DNA from: JANOMH01 sp031422295
GTDB lineage: Bacteria; Pseudomonadota; Alphaproteobacteria; Rhodobacterales; Rhodobacteraceae
Length of the DNA stretch: 23,126 nucleotides
Assembly: GCA_031422295.1 (NCBI GenBank)
Contig: JANOQM010000020.1
Coordinates: forward strand, 1 to 23,126
Direction of reading: 5' to 3'
Shown here: positions 1 through 7,645 of the stretch, in pieces
Numbering within the stretch: position 1 is the stretch's first letter
Layout: each line of letters opens with the position of its first letter
Made by a program: the position numbers and the translations under genes
The notes under the pieces: generated by a model
Seen by the model: the letters and a program-made list of their open reading frames with translations, nothing else
Told to the model about the DNA's origin: nothing
Databases searched by the model: none

Positions 1-74
1 GCCCTACGGACCACTTTCATCGGACGACCCCCCCCACAATGCCCGCCCCTGATCTCATTCAGTGGCAGCGATCC

Positions 75-128
75 GTAGGGCGGGGTTCGCCCCGCCGGGC
101 CGGATTGGCGGGGTGAACCCCGCCCTAC
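75..128. repeat. Inverted pair of REP-like palindromic units (family A)
   Basis: Two 22-nt units face each other, a forward copy at 75-96 and a reverse copy at 107-128, separated by 10 nt. Each unit starts with GTAG followed by a 7-bp stem GGCGGGG/CCCCGCC. The loop is TTCG in the first unit and TTCA in the second. Positions 1-7 (GCCCTAC) match the tail of a further reverse unit cut by the window edge. The GTAG head plus hairpin resembles REP elements mobilised by RAYT (Y1 transposase-like) proteins. No such transposase is encoded here. The pair lies just upstream of the parDE promoter. Confidence 0.85.
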
Positions 129-145
129 AGGATGGTATTCATGTG

Positions 146-186
146 TTGCGCCGCGTGGTATCTTCGGCTATATTCATTTTGAATAT
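146..186 (+). promoter_or_regulatory. Putative parDE promoter with overlapping operator
   Basis: A sigma70-like -35 TTGCGC (146-151) and -10 TATATT (169-174) are separated by 17 nt. A perfect inverted repeat, ATATTC (170-175) and GAATAT (181-186) with a 5-nt spacer, overlaps the -10 box. ParD antitoxins of the ribbon-helix-helix class usually repress their own promoter, so this dyad is a plausible operator. The boxes were found by eye. Confidence 0.45.
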
Positions 187-204
187 CTCCGAAGGACTCT
201 TCGT

Positions 205-456
205 ATGGCCTCCACCAGCCTGACCCTCACCCCGCATTGGGAAAACTACATCCAGTCCGAAATCCAGTCCGGCCGGTTCACCTCGGCCAGTGAAGTGGTC
301 CGGGCGGGGTTGCGCGAGTTGGAGGATAAGGGCAGGCGGCTCGACGCCCTGCGCGCTCATCTGGCCGAAGGGACGGATCAGGCCGAACGAGGCGAATTTC
401 TTCCGGACTTTGATATGGAAACTGTCATCGCACAGGCCAAGTCCGCCGCCGCGTGA
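205..456 (+). CDS. parD: ParD-type antitoxin (ribbon-helix-helix)
   Basis: An 83-residue protein with the layout of the ParD/CopG antitoxin family. Residues 3-45 (TSLTLTPHWENYIQSEI, then GRFTSASEVVRAGLRELE) form the DNA-binding beta-alpha-alpha unit. The acidic, Ala-rich C-terminal half is the part expected to wrap around and neutralise the toxin. The start is supported by GAAGGA at 191-196, 8 nt upstream of the ATG. The gene overlaps the following parE start by 4 nt (GTGA), which fits translational coupling of antitoxin and toxin. The dimer probably represses the promoter through the inverted repeat at 170-186. The family assignment is firm; toxin neutralisation is inferred from family and context. 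Confidence 0.92.
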   Translation: MASTSLTLTPHWENYIQSEIQSGRFTSASEVVRAGLRELEDKGRRLDALRAHLAEGTDQAERGEFLPDFDMETVIAQAKSAAA

Positions 457-746
457 CCACTTTCCGGATCACGCCAAGGGCCGCCCGTGACCTTGCCGGA
501 ATTGCCCGGTGGTCGCTTGATCGCTGGGGTGCCGCCCGGATGGAAACCTATATGTGCGGATTGGATGATCGTTTTAGATGGCTGGCCCAGCACCCGCTGT
601 CCGGACGCACCCGCCCCGATATTGCCCCCGGCTATCGGTGTTTTGCAGAGGGACTGCATTTGGTGTTTTACATCGTGCAAGAAGATGCCATTGCCATTAT
701 CGGTGTTCCGTATCAGGCGATGGATGTCGGCGGATATTTTGCATAG
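453..746 (+). CDS. parE: ParE-type toxin (RelE/ParE superfamily)
   Basis: A 97-residue basic protein with ParE family hallmarks: an N-terminal TPRAARDLAGIARWSLDRWG segment, a central HPLSGRTRPDIAPGYRCF motif and a C-terminal strand region, HLVFYIVQEDAIAIIGVPYQAMD. Classical ParE toxins poison DNA gyrase, though members of this superfamily differ in target, so the target here is unproven. The gene starts with GTG at 453-455, and its start overlaps the parD stop (TGA 454-456). The reading frame is intact and of normal family length, so the module may be functional. It ends 22 bp from the convergent reductase gene, and no terminator hairpin is visible between them. Confidence 0.9.
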   Translation: MTTFRITPRAARDLAGIARWSLDRWGAARMETYMCGLDDRFRWLAQHPLSGRTRPDIAPGYRCFAEGLHLVFYIVQEDAIAIIGVPYQAMDVGGYFA

Positions 747-768
747 CCCGCCGACTCCGGATCGAAAA

Positions 769-1353
769 TTACCCGCGCGCCGCCATCGTCGCATTCGCCC
801 ACCAGACGATATCATCCAGCGTCAGCTTGGCGGAAGGCAGCAGGGTCGCCTCGATGTCAGCGATCTTGCCCGAACCACCCATGCCGGGGTGGACGCGCCA
901 GAAATCACCGCCGCCGATATGCACCGCGTTGCGCACCGGGACCATTTGCAACTCGACCGCGATACCGCGCAGATGCTCCAGCGCGCGGGCACCGCCCATC
1001 GACCCATAGGCTATCGCGCCCATGGGTTTATGCGCCCATTCTACATAAGCCTGATCCAGCGCGTTCTTCAGCGACCCTGCCACCGAGTGATTATATTCGC
1101 TGACGACAAAAATGTAGCCGTCAAACTCGGCCAGTTTCTTTTGCCAGGCCACCACCAACGGGTCAGCGGACGGCATATAGGCGTTGGTCGCCATGTCGGC
1201 GAAAAGCGGCAGGTTATAGTCGCGCAGGTCGACCAGTTCGACCGTCATATCAGCGCGGGCCTGTGCCTGCGTCAGCATCCATTGTGCGGGCAGGTCGGCA
1301 AAGCGGGTGGCGCGGGTCGAGCCGATGATAAGGGCGATTTTGGGCAGGGCCAT
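769..1353 (-). CDS. NAD(P)H-dependent FMN reductase family protein
   Basis: A 194-residue flavodoxin-fold protein of the NADPH-dependent FMN reductase family (SsuE/ArsH/azoreductase-like). The phosphate-binding GSTR motif is at residues 11-14. The characteristic VVSEYNHSVAGSLKNALD motif lies near the middle and is followed by GSMGGARALEHLR, which contacts flavin in relatives. Such enzymes reduce free or bound FMN, quinones or azo compounds with NAD(P)H; the substrate here cannot be told. A start at 1353 is supported by an AGGA-type site just upstream. The gene diverges from cobT across a 166-bp gap that contains GTTC-type dyads. It is cytosolic, with no signal peptide or membrane segment. Confidence 0.88.
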   Translation of the reverse strand: MALPKIALIIGSTRATRFADLPAQWMLTQAQARADMTVELVDLRDYNLPLFADMATNAYMPSADPLVVAWQKKLAEFDGYIFVVSEYNHSVAGSLKNALDQAYVEWAHKPMGAIAYGSMGGARALEHLRGIAVELQMVPVRNAVHIGGGDFWRVHPGMGGSGKIADIEATLLPSAKLTLDDIVWWANATMAARG

Positions 1354-1372
1354 GATGTATCCTATCAGGTGT

Positions 1373-1418
1373 GTTCAGTCTTGAACGATTAAATGGGCGA
1401 ACAGTTCCCTTGGTTCAA
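1373..1418. promoter_or_regulatory. GTTC/GAAC dyads in the divergent reductase-cobT gap
   Basis: A perfect inverted repeat, GTTCA (1373-1377) and TGAAC (1382-1386), is followed by GAACAGTTC (1399-1407) and GTTCAA (1413-1418). The last also pairs with TTGAAC at 1381-1386. The cluster lies close to the reductase start and in the only space available for divergent promoters, so it may be an operator. The half-site spacing does not match the alphaproteobacterial LexA box (GTTC-N7-GTTC). Confidence 0.3.
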
Positions 1419-1519
1419 TCGGGTCAATTGTGCGCTGATGCACAGCCACTCTCAGGCTCGCGCAGCGGACCTTTCGGCTGGGACTTGCCCCCGCGTTCCC
1501 TGAATGATTTATCTGCGGT

Positions 1520-3403
1520 ATGAACAAACCATCCGATAATCCCGCCGATCCGTTCAAAAAGGCTTTGGCCGATGCGACCCGCGTCATGGCCGATGATCAT
1601 GACCTTGTGGTCACCTATTCGGTTGACCCCCCCGGCCTGACCGCCGACACGGTCCGCCTGCCGCAAATCAGCCGCCGGATGACCCGGGACGAAGTGCTGT
1701 TGGCCCGGGGCACCGCCGATGCGTTTGCCCTGCGCCACCGCTATCACGATGCCGCCGTCGCCGCGCGTTATATGCCGACCGGGCAAATGGCCCGCGACCT
1801 GTATGACGCGATGGAAACCGCAAGGGTCGAGGCTGTGGGCGCACAACATATGCCCGGCACGGCGGGCAATATTGATGCCAAGATCGGGGCTGAGGCGCGG
1901 CGCAAGGGCTATGACCAGATCCGCAAGAGCGCCGATGCGCCTTTGGCCACGGCAGCGGGCTATCTGGTGCGGCATCTGGCCACGGGCCGCGATTTACCGC
2001 CGGGTGCGGATAACGTGATGGCGCTGTGGCGGGACTTTATTGAGGGGCAGTGTGGCGATGCGCTGGCAGATATTGGCGGCGTGCTGGGTGACCAGAAAGC
2101 ATTCGCCAAGCTGGCCCGCCGGCTGATTGCCAATTTGGGTTATGCTGATCAACTGGGCGAGGACCCGGACCGCGACGATGATCAGGATGATGCCGCCGAG
2201 GACGGGGCGGAAGATGACGCCGAGGACGAATCGTCGGGCGATGACCAGAGTGACAGTGACGAGGCCGAAACGTCACCTGAACAATCGCAGGATGATCAGC
2301 AAGACCCCAGTCAGGCGCAGGTCAGCATGGATGACATGGCCGACGCCGAGATGGGCGAAGAGGCCGAGATGCCCGAAGGCGAGGCCCCGTTAGAGCCACC
2401 CGCCCCTGCGCCCTGGTCAGATGCGGATCCAAATTACGAAGTGTATCGGACTGATTTCGATGAGGAGATCGGGGCAGAGGAACTGGCCGAGCCGCCGGAA
2501 CTGGAACGGCTGCGCGCCTATCTGGACCAGCAATTGGAGCCGTTGAAGGGGGCGGTGTCGCGGCTGGCCAATAAATTGCAGCGCCGGTTGCAGGCGCAGC
2601 AGTCGCGGTCCTGGGAGTTTGACCGCGAGGAGGGGATATTGGATGCGGGGCGGCTGGCCCGGGTGGTCGCAAATCCCACGACGCCTTTGAGTTTCAAGGT
2701 CGAAAAGGACACGGAGTTCCGCGATACGATGGTGACGCTGTTGTTAGATAATTCAGGGTCGATGCGGGGGCGGCCGATTTCCATCGCCGCAATTTGTGCC
2801 GATGTGCTGGCGCGGACGCTTGAGCGCTGCGCGGTCAAGGTCGAGATTTTGGGCTTTACCACCCGGGCGTGGAAGGGCGGCTTGTCCCGTGAAAAATGGC
2901 TGGCCGATGGGCGGCCTGCCGGGCCGGGCCGGTTGAACGATCTGCGCCACATCATCTATAAATCCGCCGATGCGCCGTGGCGGCGGACCCGCGAGAATCT
3001 TGGGTTGATGATGAAAGAGGGGCTGCTGAAGGAAAACATCGACGGCGAGGCGCTGGAATGGGCGCACCGCCGGATGGTGATGCGGCGTGAGCAGCGCAAG
3101 ATCCTGATGGTGATTTCGGATGGCGCGCCGGTGGATGACAGCACCCTGTCGGTCAACCCCGCGAATTATCTGGAAAAACACCTGCGCGATGTGATTGCGA
3201 TGGTGGAAAAACGGAAAGCGGTGGAGTTGCTGGCGATTGGCATCGGGCATGACGTGACCCGGTATTACGACCGCGCCGTCACGATTACCGATGTCGATCA
3301 GTTGGCCGGGGCGATGACCGAGCAGTTGGCGGCGCTATTTGATACTGATCCGCGTAAACGTGCGCGGGTGCTGGGGATGAACAAGGTCCGTCGGGCGGGC
3401 TGA
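1520..3403 (+). CDS. cobT: Aerobic cobaltochelatase subunit CobT
   Basis: A 627-residue protein matching CobT, the subunit that works with the AAA+ protein CobS and with CobN to insert cobalt into hydrogenobyrinic acid a,c-diamide in aerobic cobalamin synthesis. The N-terminal ~210 residues are the CobT-specific helical part. Residues ~214-300 form a strongly Asp/Glu-rich linker. The C-terminal part is a von Willebrand A domain with the MIDAS motif DNSGSM (D410, S412, S414). The length is typical of the family. The start has only a weak ribosome site, but the N-terminus looks family-like. No cobS or cobN lies in this window, so CobT's partners must be encoded elsewhere or upstream. Confidence 0.93.
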   Translation: MNKPSDNPADPFKKALADATRVMADDHDLVVTYSVDPPGLTADTVRLPQISRRMTRDEVLLARGTADAFALRHRYHDAAVAARYMPTGQMARDLYDAMETARVEAVGAQHMPGTAGNIDAKIGAEARRKGYDQIRKSADAPLATAAGYLVRHLATGRDLPPGADNVMALWRDFIEGQCGDALADIGGVLGDQKAFAKLARRLIANLGYADQLGEDPDRDDDQDDAAEDGAEDDAEDESSGDDQSDSDEAETSPEQSQDDQQDPSQAQVSMDDMADAEMGEEAEMPEGEAPLEPPAPAPWSDADPNYEVYRTDFDEEIGAEELAEPPELERLRAYLDQQLEPLKGAVSRLANKLQRRLQAQQSRSWEFDREEGILDAGRLARVVANPTTPLSFKVEKDTEFRDTMVTLLLDNSGSMRGRPISIAAICADVLARTLERCAVKVEILGFTTRAWKGGLSREKWLADGRPAGPGRLNDLRHIIYKSADAPWRRTRENLGLMMKEGLLKENIDGEALEWAHRRMVMRREQRKILMVISDGAPVDDSTLSVNPANYLEKHLRDVIAMVEKRKAVELLAIGIGHDVTRYYDRAVTITDVDQLAGAMTEQLAALFDTDPRKRARVLGMNKVRRAG

Positions 3404-3450
3404 GAGGCGGGAGCCTCCGGCGGAGGTATTTGGGCAACTCCGAAAATACC
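3404..3450 (+). repeat. Chain of overlapping hairpins between cobT and pepP
   Basis: Directly after the cobT stop codon three inverted repeats share arms: GAGGC/GCCTC (3404-3408 with 3413-3417), CCTCCG/CGGAGG (3414-3419 with 3421-3426) and GGTATTT/AAATACC (3425-3431 with 3444-3450). Neighbouring stems exclude each other. The last ends directly before the pepP ribosome site AGGGAG (3451-3456). No T-run follows, so it is not a standard terminator. I recall similar GCCTCCGGCGG-type intergenic sequences as common in Rhodobacteraceae, which would make this a dispersed repeat. Confidence 0.6.
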
Positions 3451-3461
3451 AGGGAGCGGTA

Positions 3462-5255
3462 ATGTTTCAAAGTTTTGAGGTCGCAAGCCGCCCGGAACAA
3501 GGCCCGCCCCGTCTGGTGGCCCTGCGGCAGGCAATACAGGCGGCGGGGCTGGACGGGTTTATTGTCCCCCGCGCCGACGCGCATCAGGGCGAATATGTCG
3601 CCCCTTGTGATGCACGGCTGGCCTGGCTGACCGGGTTTACCGGGTCGGCGGGGTTTTGTGCGGTTCTGCCGGGGGTGGCGGGGGTGTTCATTGATGGCCG
3701 CTACCGGATGCAGGTCCGCGCGCAGGTCGCGGATGTGTTTACGCCGATCCATTGGCCCGAGATAAAGCTGGCGGATTGGTTGATTGAACAGATGCCGGGT
3801 GGTGGCGTCGTGGGGTTTGATCCCTGGTTGCATACGGTGGATGAGGTCGCGGATTTGCGCGAGAAGCTGGGGCCGAAGGGGATTGAATTACGCGGTGTCG
3901 GCAATCTGGTGGATGGGTTATGGGTGGATCGCCCTGCCCCGCCGGATGCGAAATTTACCGCCTATCCGCTGAAGTTTGCAGGCGAGAGCCATGCGGATAA
4001 GCGCGCCCGGATGGCGGCTGTGTTGGGTGAGGCCGGACAGTCAGTGGCTGTGCTGACCCTGCCGGATAGCATCGCCTGGCTGTTGAATATCCGGGGCACG
4101 GATGTGACCTGCAATCCGGTGCCGCATGGTTTTGCCCTGCTCTATGCCGATGCGACGTGCGATCTGTTTTGCCGCACCGGCAAAGCGGATGATGTATTGG
4201 ACCATTTGGGCGGCGCTGTGCGGGTCCGGGACGCGGCGGAGTTTACCAGCGTTCTGGCCGGGCTGACCGGGACGGTCCGGCTGGATTATAAATCAGCGCC
4301 GCAGCAACTGGCTGATGTCATGACCGGGCTGACGCTGGTCAATGCAACCGATCCTTGTATCCTGCCCAAGGCCCGCAAGAATGCCGTGGAAATTGCTGGC
4401 ACGAAAGTGGCGCATGTGCGCGACGCCGTGGCCATGGTGCAGTTTCTGTGCTGGCTTGATGCCGAGGCCCCCAAAGGTGGGTTGACTGAGATTGATGTGG
4501 TCCGGTCGCTGGAAGGGTTCAGACGGGCCACCAATGCCCTGTGCGATATCAGCTTTGAGACGATTTGTGGCGCGGGCCCGCATGGGGCGATTATCCATTA
4601 CCGGGTGACCGGGGAAACCAACCGGCCGGTCAGGGCGGGTGAGTTGCTGTTGGTGGATTCCGGTGGCCAATATTTGGATGGCACGACGGATATTACCCGC
4701 ACGGTCGCTGTCGGGCCGGTCCCGCCCGATGCGGCGGCCTGTTATACCCGCGTGCTGCAGGGGGTGATTGCGATCAGCCGGGCCCGGTTTCCGCGCGGTG
4801 TGGGCGGGCAGCATCTGGATGCTTTGGCCCGGTTCCCGCAATGGCTGGCGGGGATGGATTATGACCATGGCACCGGGCATGGCGTCGGCACCTACCTGTC
4901 GGTGCATGAAGGCCCGCAGGGCATTTCGCGCCGGTCCGAAGTGGCGCTGGAACCCGGCATGATCCTGTCGAATGAACCGGGCTATTACCGCGAGGGCGCT
5001 TTTGGCATTCGGATCGAAAATCTGATCGTGGTATGCGAGGCGGCCCCTGTGCCGGGTGGCGATGACCGCAAGATGATGGATTTCGAGACTCTGACATGGG
5101 TCCCGATGGACCGCCGTTTGATTGACCTCGCATTGCTGGCGGGGCCGGAGCGGGAGTGGGTGGACCGCTATCACGCGCAAGTGCTGGCCCTGATCGGCCC
5201 AAGGGTTGAGGGGGCCGTGCAGGACTGGTTGGTCGCCGCCTGTGCGCCGCTGTGA
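3462..5255 (+). CDS. pepP: Xaa-Pro aminopeptidase (M24B)
   Basis: A 597-residue cytosolic metallopeptidase of the large three-domain aminopeptidase P type. It releases an N-terminal residue when proline is second. Two creatinase-like N-terminal domains (about residues 15-310) precede the pita-bread catalytic domain. All five dinuclear metal ligands are present: D399 in LLLVDSGG, D410 in GTTDITRT, H473 in GTGHGVG, E505 in SNEPGYY and E519 in IRIENL. The protein should therefore be active. AGGGAG at 3451-3456, 5 nt before the ATG, supports the start. It follows cobT by 58 bp and may be cotranscribed, with the hairpin chain between them. Confidence 0.95.
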   Translation: MFQSFEVASRPEQGPPRLVALRQAIQAAGLDGFIVPRADAHQGEYVAPCDARLAWLTGFTGSAGFCAVLPGVAGVFIDGRYRMQVRAQVADVFTPIHWPEIKLADWLIEQMPGGGVVGFDPWLHTVDEVADLREKLGPKGIELRGVGNLVDGLWVDRPAPPDAKFTAYPLKFAGESHADKRARMAAVLGEAGQSVAVLTLPDSIAWLLNIRGTDVTCNPVPHGFALLYADATCDLFCRTGKADDVLDHLGGAVRVRDAAEFTSVLAGLTGTVRLDYKSAPQQLADVMTGLTLVNATDPCILPKARKNAVEIAGTKVAHVRDAVAMVQFLCWLDAEAPKGGLTEIDVVRSLEGFRRATNALCDISFETICGAGPHGAIIHYRVTGETNRPVRAGELLLVDSGGQYLDGTTDITRTVAVGPVPPDAAACYTRVLQGVIAISRARFPRGVGGQHLDALARFPQWLAGMDYDHGTGHGVGTYLSVHEGPQGISRRSEVALEPGMILSNEPGYYREGAFGIRIENLIVVCEAAPVPGGDDRKMMDFETLTWVPMDRRLIDLALLAGPEREWVDRYHAQVLALIGPRVEGAVQDWLVAACAPL

Positions 5256-5321
5256 CATCAGGGGTTTACGCAGGGCCGGTATGACGCCACGATGGGCCGG
5301 ATCAATGCAAAGGATATCGCC

Positions 5322-5663
5322 ATGGCTGACCATATTTCGATCCGTCCGGCCGAGGGGCTTTGGGTGATCCGCGCTGGTGGTGCGGTGATGGGCGAATCCG
5401 AGGCCGCGTTGGAAATGACCGAGGCGTCTTATCCGCCGGTCATCTATTTTCCGCGCAGCGATATTGCCATGGCCTTTCTGGAAAAGTCGCCCACCACATC
5501 GACCTGCCCGCACAAGGGGCTGGCCAGTTACTATTCCATCGTGGCGCAGAATGGCACGATCCGCGATGCGATCTGGTCTTATGAGACGCCCTTACCAGAG
5601 GTTGCGGCGATTGCGGGCTACCTCGCGTTCTATGCCAATAAAGTGGAAATCGAACAGGTTTAG
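5322..5663 (+). CDS. DUF427 family protein
   Basis: A 113-residue protein that looks like the DUF427 family: an N-terminal ISIRPAEGLWVIRAGGAVMGES segment, then YFPRSDIAM, and a conserved TSTCPHKGLASYYSI core. The molecular function of the family is not established. A longer reading from ATG 5292 would add ten residues, but AAAGGA at 5309-5314, 7 nt before the ATG at 5322, together with the usual family N-terminus MADHI, favours the shorter form. It follows pepP by 66 bp on the same strand and may be the last gene of that transcription unit. It has no signal peptide and no membrane segment. Confidence 0.85.
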   Translation: MADHISIRPAEGLWVIRAGGAVMGESEAALEMTEASYPPVIYFPRSDIAMAFLEKSPTTSTCPHKGLASYYSIVAQNGTIRDAIWSYETPLPEVAAIAGYLAFYANKVEIEQV

Positions 5664-5857
5664 GGATTTGGCGGCGGCGGTAAACTGCGGCTTTCTTGTA
5701 CCCTGACGATGGTTCACTGCAACTTTTGACACTTTATTTAATTGCATGATCGCGCAAAGGTTGTAATTTACTGTGAATTCAACCGCTTTATGCGGATATT
5801 CTGTTTTGCCGCTCGCACGAATCGGTGATTTTGACTAGGCTGTCAGAATAATTTTAA
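5664..5857. other. AT-rich regulatory gap before the LuxR/hydrolase gene
   Basis: This 194-bp stretch is clearly more AT-rich than its surroundings. It contains a perfect -35-like TTGACA (5726-5731) without a good -10 box at standard spacing, an 8-bp palindrome TGAATTCA (5774-5781) and a short hairpin CCGC/GCGG (5783-5786 with 5792-5795). It probably holds the promoter of the gene starting at 5858. No ORF or structured RNA is convincing here. Confidence 0.4.
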
Positions 5858-7645
5858 ATGGTGCGGCACATGGCCAAGGAAGATGATAAAACCGCCCAAG
5901 ATGGGCTGGTGGATGAGGTTATCGGCAACCTGTATGAGGTGGCCATTGATCCCACCCGCTATGAAACCCTGCTGGATCATTGGGAAGAAATGATGCGCCC
6001 ACAGCGCGCTGTTGCCAATGATGCGACGTCGCCTTCGCCCGATATCAGACAATTCGAGAGCCATTTTCACCGCGCCGACAAGGTATTGGACCGGATTATC
6101 AATCAGTCCGTGTCGACCGAGGCCGAAGTGATGCTGGCGCAGATCGAACTGGCTGCAGCCTTTGTAGTGGACCGCAGCCTGACGATTATTGCCGCGAATA
6201 CCGCAGCGGCGGGGGTTTTGGGTGTGACGCGCGGCGCAAGGGTGGCCGATCTGGCGCTGGGGACCGGCGAGACCGACCTGCTGGCCCGGCAGATTGACCG
6301 CATGATGATGGGCAATTCCAGCGTTCCGGTGGTGGTCCGGTCCCGGTCTGCCCGCGCCGACCGGCTGATTGTGCTGCATCTGCGGTTGGTCCGCCCGGTC
6401 CGCGATCCGGCCTTTGTTATCGCCGTGACGTCCGAAATCGGTTGGCCGCGCGGATTTTCCGACGTGCTGCGCGCCGCGTTTGAGCTGAGCCCCGCCGAGG
6501 TCGAAGTGGTCCGGGCGCTGGCCGAAGGTCAGGCCCTGACCGATATTGCGCAGGCCCGGGGCCGCAGCGTGGATACGGTGCGCGCGCAGCTGAAATCTGT
6601 CATGGCCAAGACCGAAACCCGCAGCCAGACCGAGCTGGTCCGGCTGACGCTGACGACGATGGAGCTTGCCCATTCCGGGGCCGAAGATACCGAACATCTG
6701 CCCGAGGCATCGACCGGATTTGGGACGCTGGAGCCACGCCCGTTTCATACGATTGGCCTGCCTGACGGCCGCAGGCTGGACTATCTGACCTTGGGTGATC
6801 CGACCGGCAGGCCGGTGCTGTTTTTTCCGCTGGATTACGGGTTGGTCCGCTGGCCTGCCAGTGCCGAGGCCGAAGCTGCGCGCCGTGGCATAAGGATCAT
6901 TGTGGCCGTGCGTCCGGGTTATGGCGGGTCGACTGGCTTGCCAAAAGGCGCCCCATATGTGGCGCAGGTCGTTGATGATATTGAGTATTTACTGAATGCA
7001 CTGAAGGTCGGCCCGATGCCGTTCCTGACCTTGGGTGGTGATAGTTTTCTGGCATTCGCCTATTTTTCCGCCTATCCCGAGCGGATGACCGCCCTGATCG
7101 CCTCTGGTGGCGTCCTGCCGTTGACCCGCCCCGAACAATACGAGCGGATGGATAAATGGCACCGCTTTATCCTGGCCGGAGCCCGCTATACCCCGCATCT
7201 GCTGCCCTTTATGGTCAAGGCCGGGTTTGCGCTGGCACGGCGTCTGGGCAAACGCGGGTTTGTGCATGCGGTCTATGGCAAGTCCAAGGCGGATGTAGCG
7301 ACCTTTGAGATCCCCGAAGTGTTCGAGGCGATGGTCTGCGGGTCTGAGGTATCATTGTCCGAAACCCATTCCGCCCATGATGCGTTTTCCCGCGAAGTTA
7401 TCCATCACGAAACCACGGATTGGACCGCCGAAGTGGCCGCCCTGAAAGGCGCGATCCCGGTGCATTTCATGAATGGCCTGCAAGACCCGCAGGTGCCGCC
7501 CGGAACGCTTGCCGATTTCCAGAGGGATTACGATTGGATCGACTTCCGGGTTTATCCCGATGCCGGGCAATTGGTATTTTTCCTGAAATGGCGGGATGTG
7601 CTGGGGTTGGCGGAAAAGTTTCTGGGCACAGGGCCCCGTATCTAA
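5858..7645 (+). CDS. LuxR-type regulator fused to an alpha/beta-hydrolase domain
   Basis: A 595-residue protein in three parts. Residues ~97-195 are PAS-like (FVVDRSLTIIAANTAAAGVLG). Residues ~205-268 are a LuxR/GerE helix-turn-helix, starting at LSPAEVEVVRALAEGQALTD and continuing through VDTVRAQLKSVMAKT. Residues ~310-595 are an alpha/beta-hydrolase fold (RPVLFFPLDYG, VRPGYGGSTG, LGGDSF, FSAYPERMTALIASGG). The presumed nucleophile is S396 and the acid D543 in NGLQDPQVP. The position that normally carries the catalytic His (GAGH-type motif) reads DAGQ, with Q571. The domain may thus bind rather than hydrolyse a ligand and so control DNA binding. Neither ATG 5858 nor ATG 5870 (MAKEDD) has a clear ribosome site, so the exact start is open. 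No signal peptide or membrane segment is visible. Confidence 0.8.
   Translation: MVRHMAKEDDKTAQDGLVDEVIGNLYEVAIDPTRYETLLDHWEEMMRPQRAVANDATSPSPDIRQFESHFHRADKVLDRIINQSVSTEAEVMLAQIELAAAFVVDRSLTIIAANTAAAGVLGVTRGARVADLALGTGETDLLARQIDRMMMGNSSVPVVVRSRSARADRLIVLHLRLVRPVRDPAFVIAVTSEIGWPRGFSDVLRAAFELSPAEVEVVRALAEGQALTDIAQARGRSVDTVRAQLKSVMAKTETRSQTELVRLTLTTMELAHSGAEDTEHLPEASTGFGTLEPRPFHTIGLPDGRRLDYLTLGDPTGRPVLFFPLDYGLVRWPASAEAEAARRGIRIIVAVRPGYGGSTGLPKGAPYVAQVVDDIEYLLNALKVGPMPFLTLGGDSFLAFAYFSAYPERMTALIASGGVLPLTRPEQYERMDKWHRFILAGARYTPHLLPFMVKAGFALARRLGKRGFVHAVYGKSKADVATFEIPEVFEAMVCGSEVSLSETHSAHDAFSREVIHHETTDWTAEVAALKGAIPVHFMNGLQDPQVPPGTLADFQRDYDWIDFRVYPDAGQLVFFLKWRDVLGLAEKFLGTGPRI

Noticed and set aside
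487..1392. 301-codon plus-strand frame across parE and the FMN reductase
   Set aside because: It runs through two recognised genes in the wrong frame or strand and has no family-like sequence.
1383..1416. Possible SOS (LexA) box from clustered GTTC half-sites
   Set aside because: Direct GTTC half-sites are 5 nt apart, not the 7 nt of the alphaproteobacterial LexA box.
4293..5513. 406-codon minus-strand open frame opposite pepP
   Set aside because: Antisense shadow: His/Arg/Gln-rich, no domain, and it covers the conserved metal-binding part of pepP.
5843..6748. 301-codon minus-strand frame opposite the LuxR/hydrolase gene
   Set aside because: No ribosome site or recognisable domain; antisense to clear PAS and HTH coding sequence.
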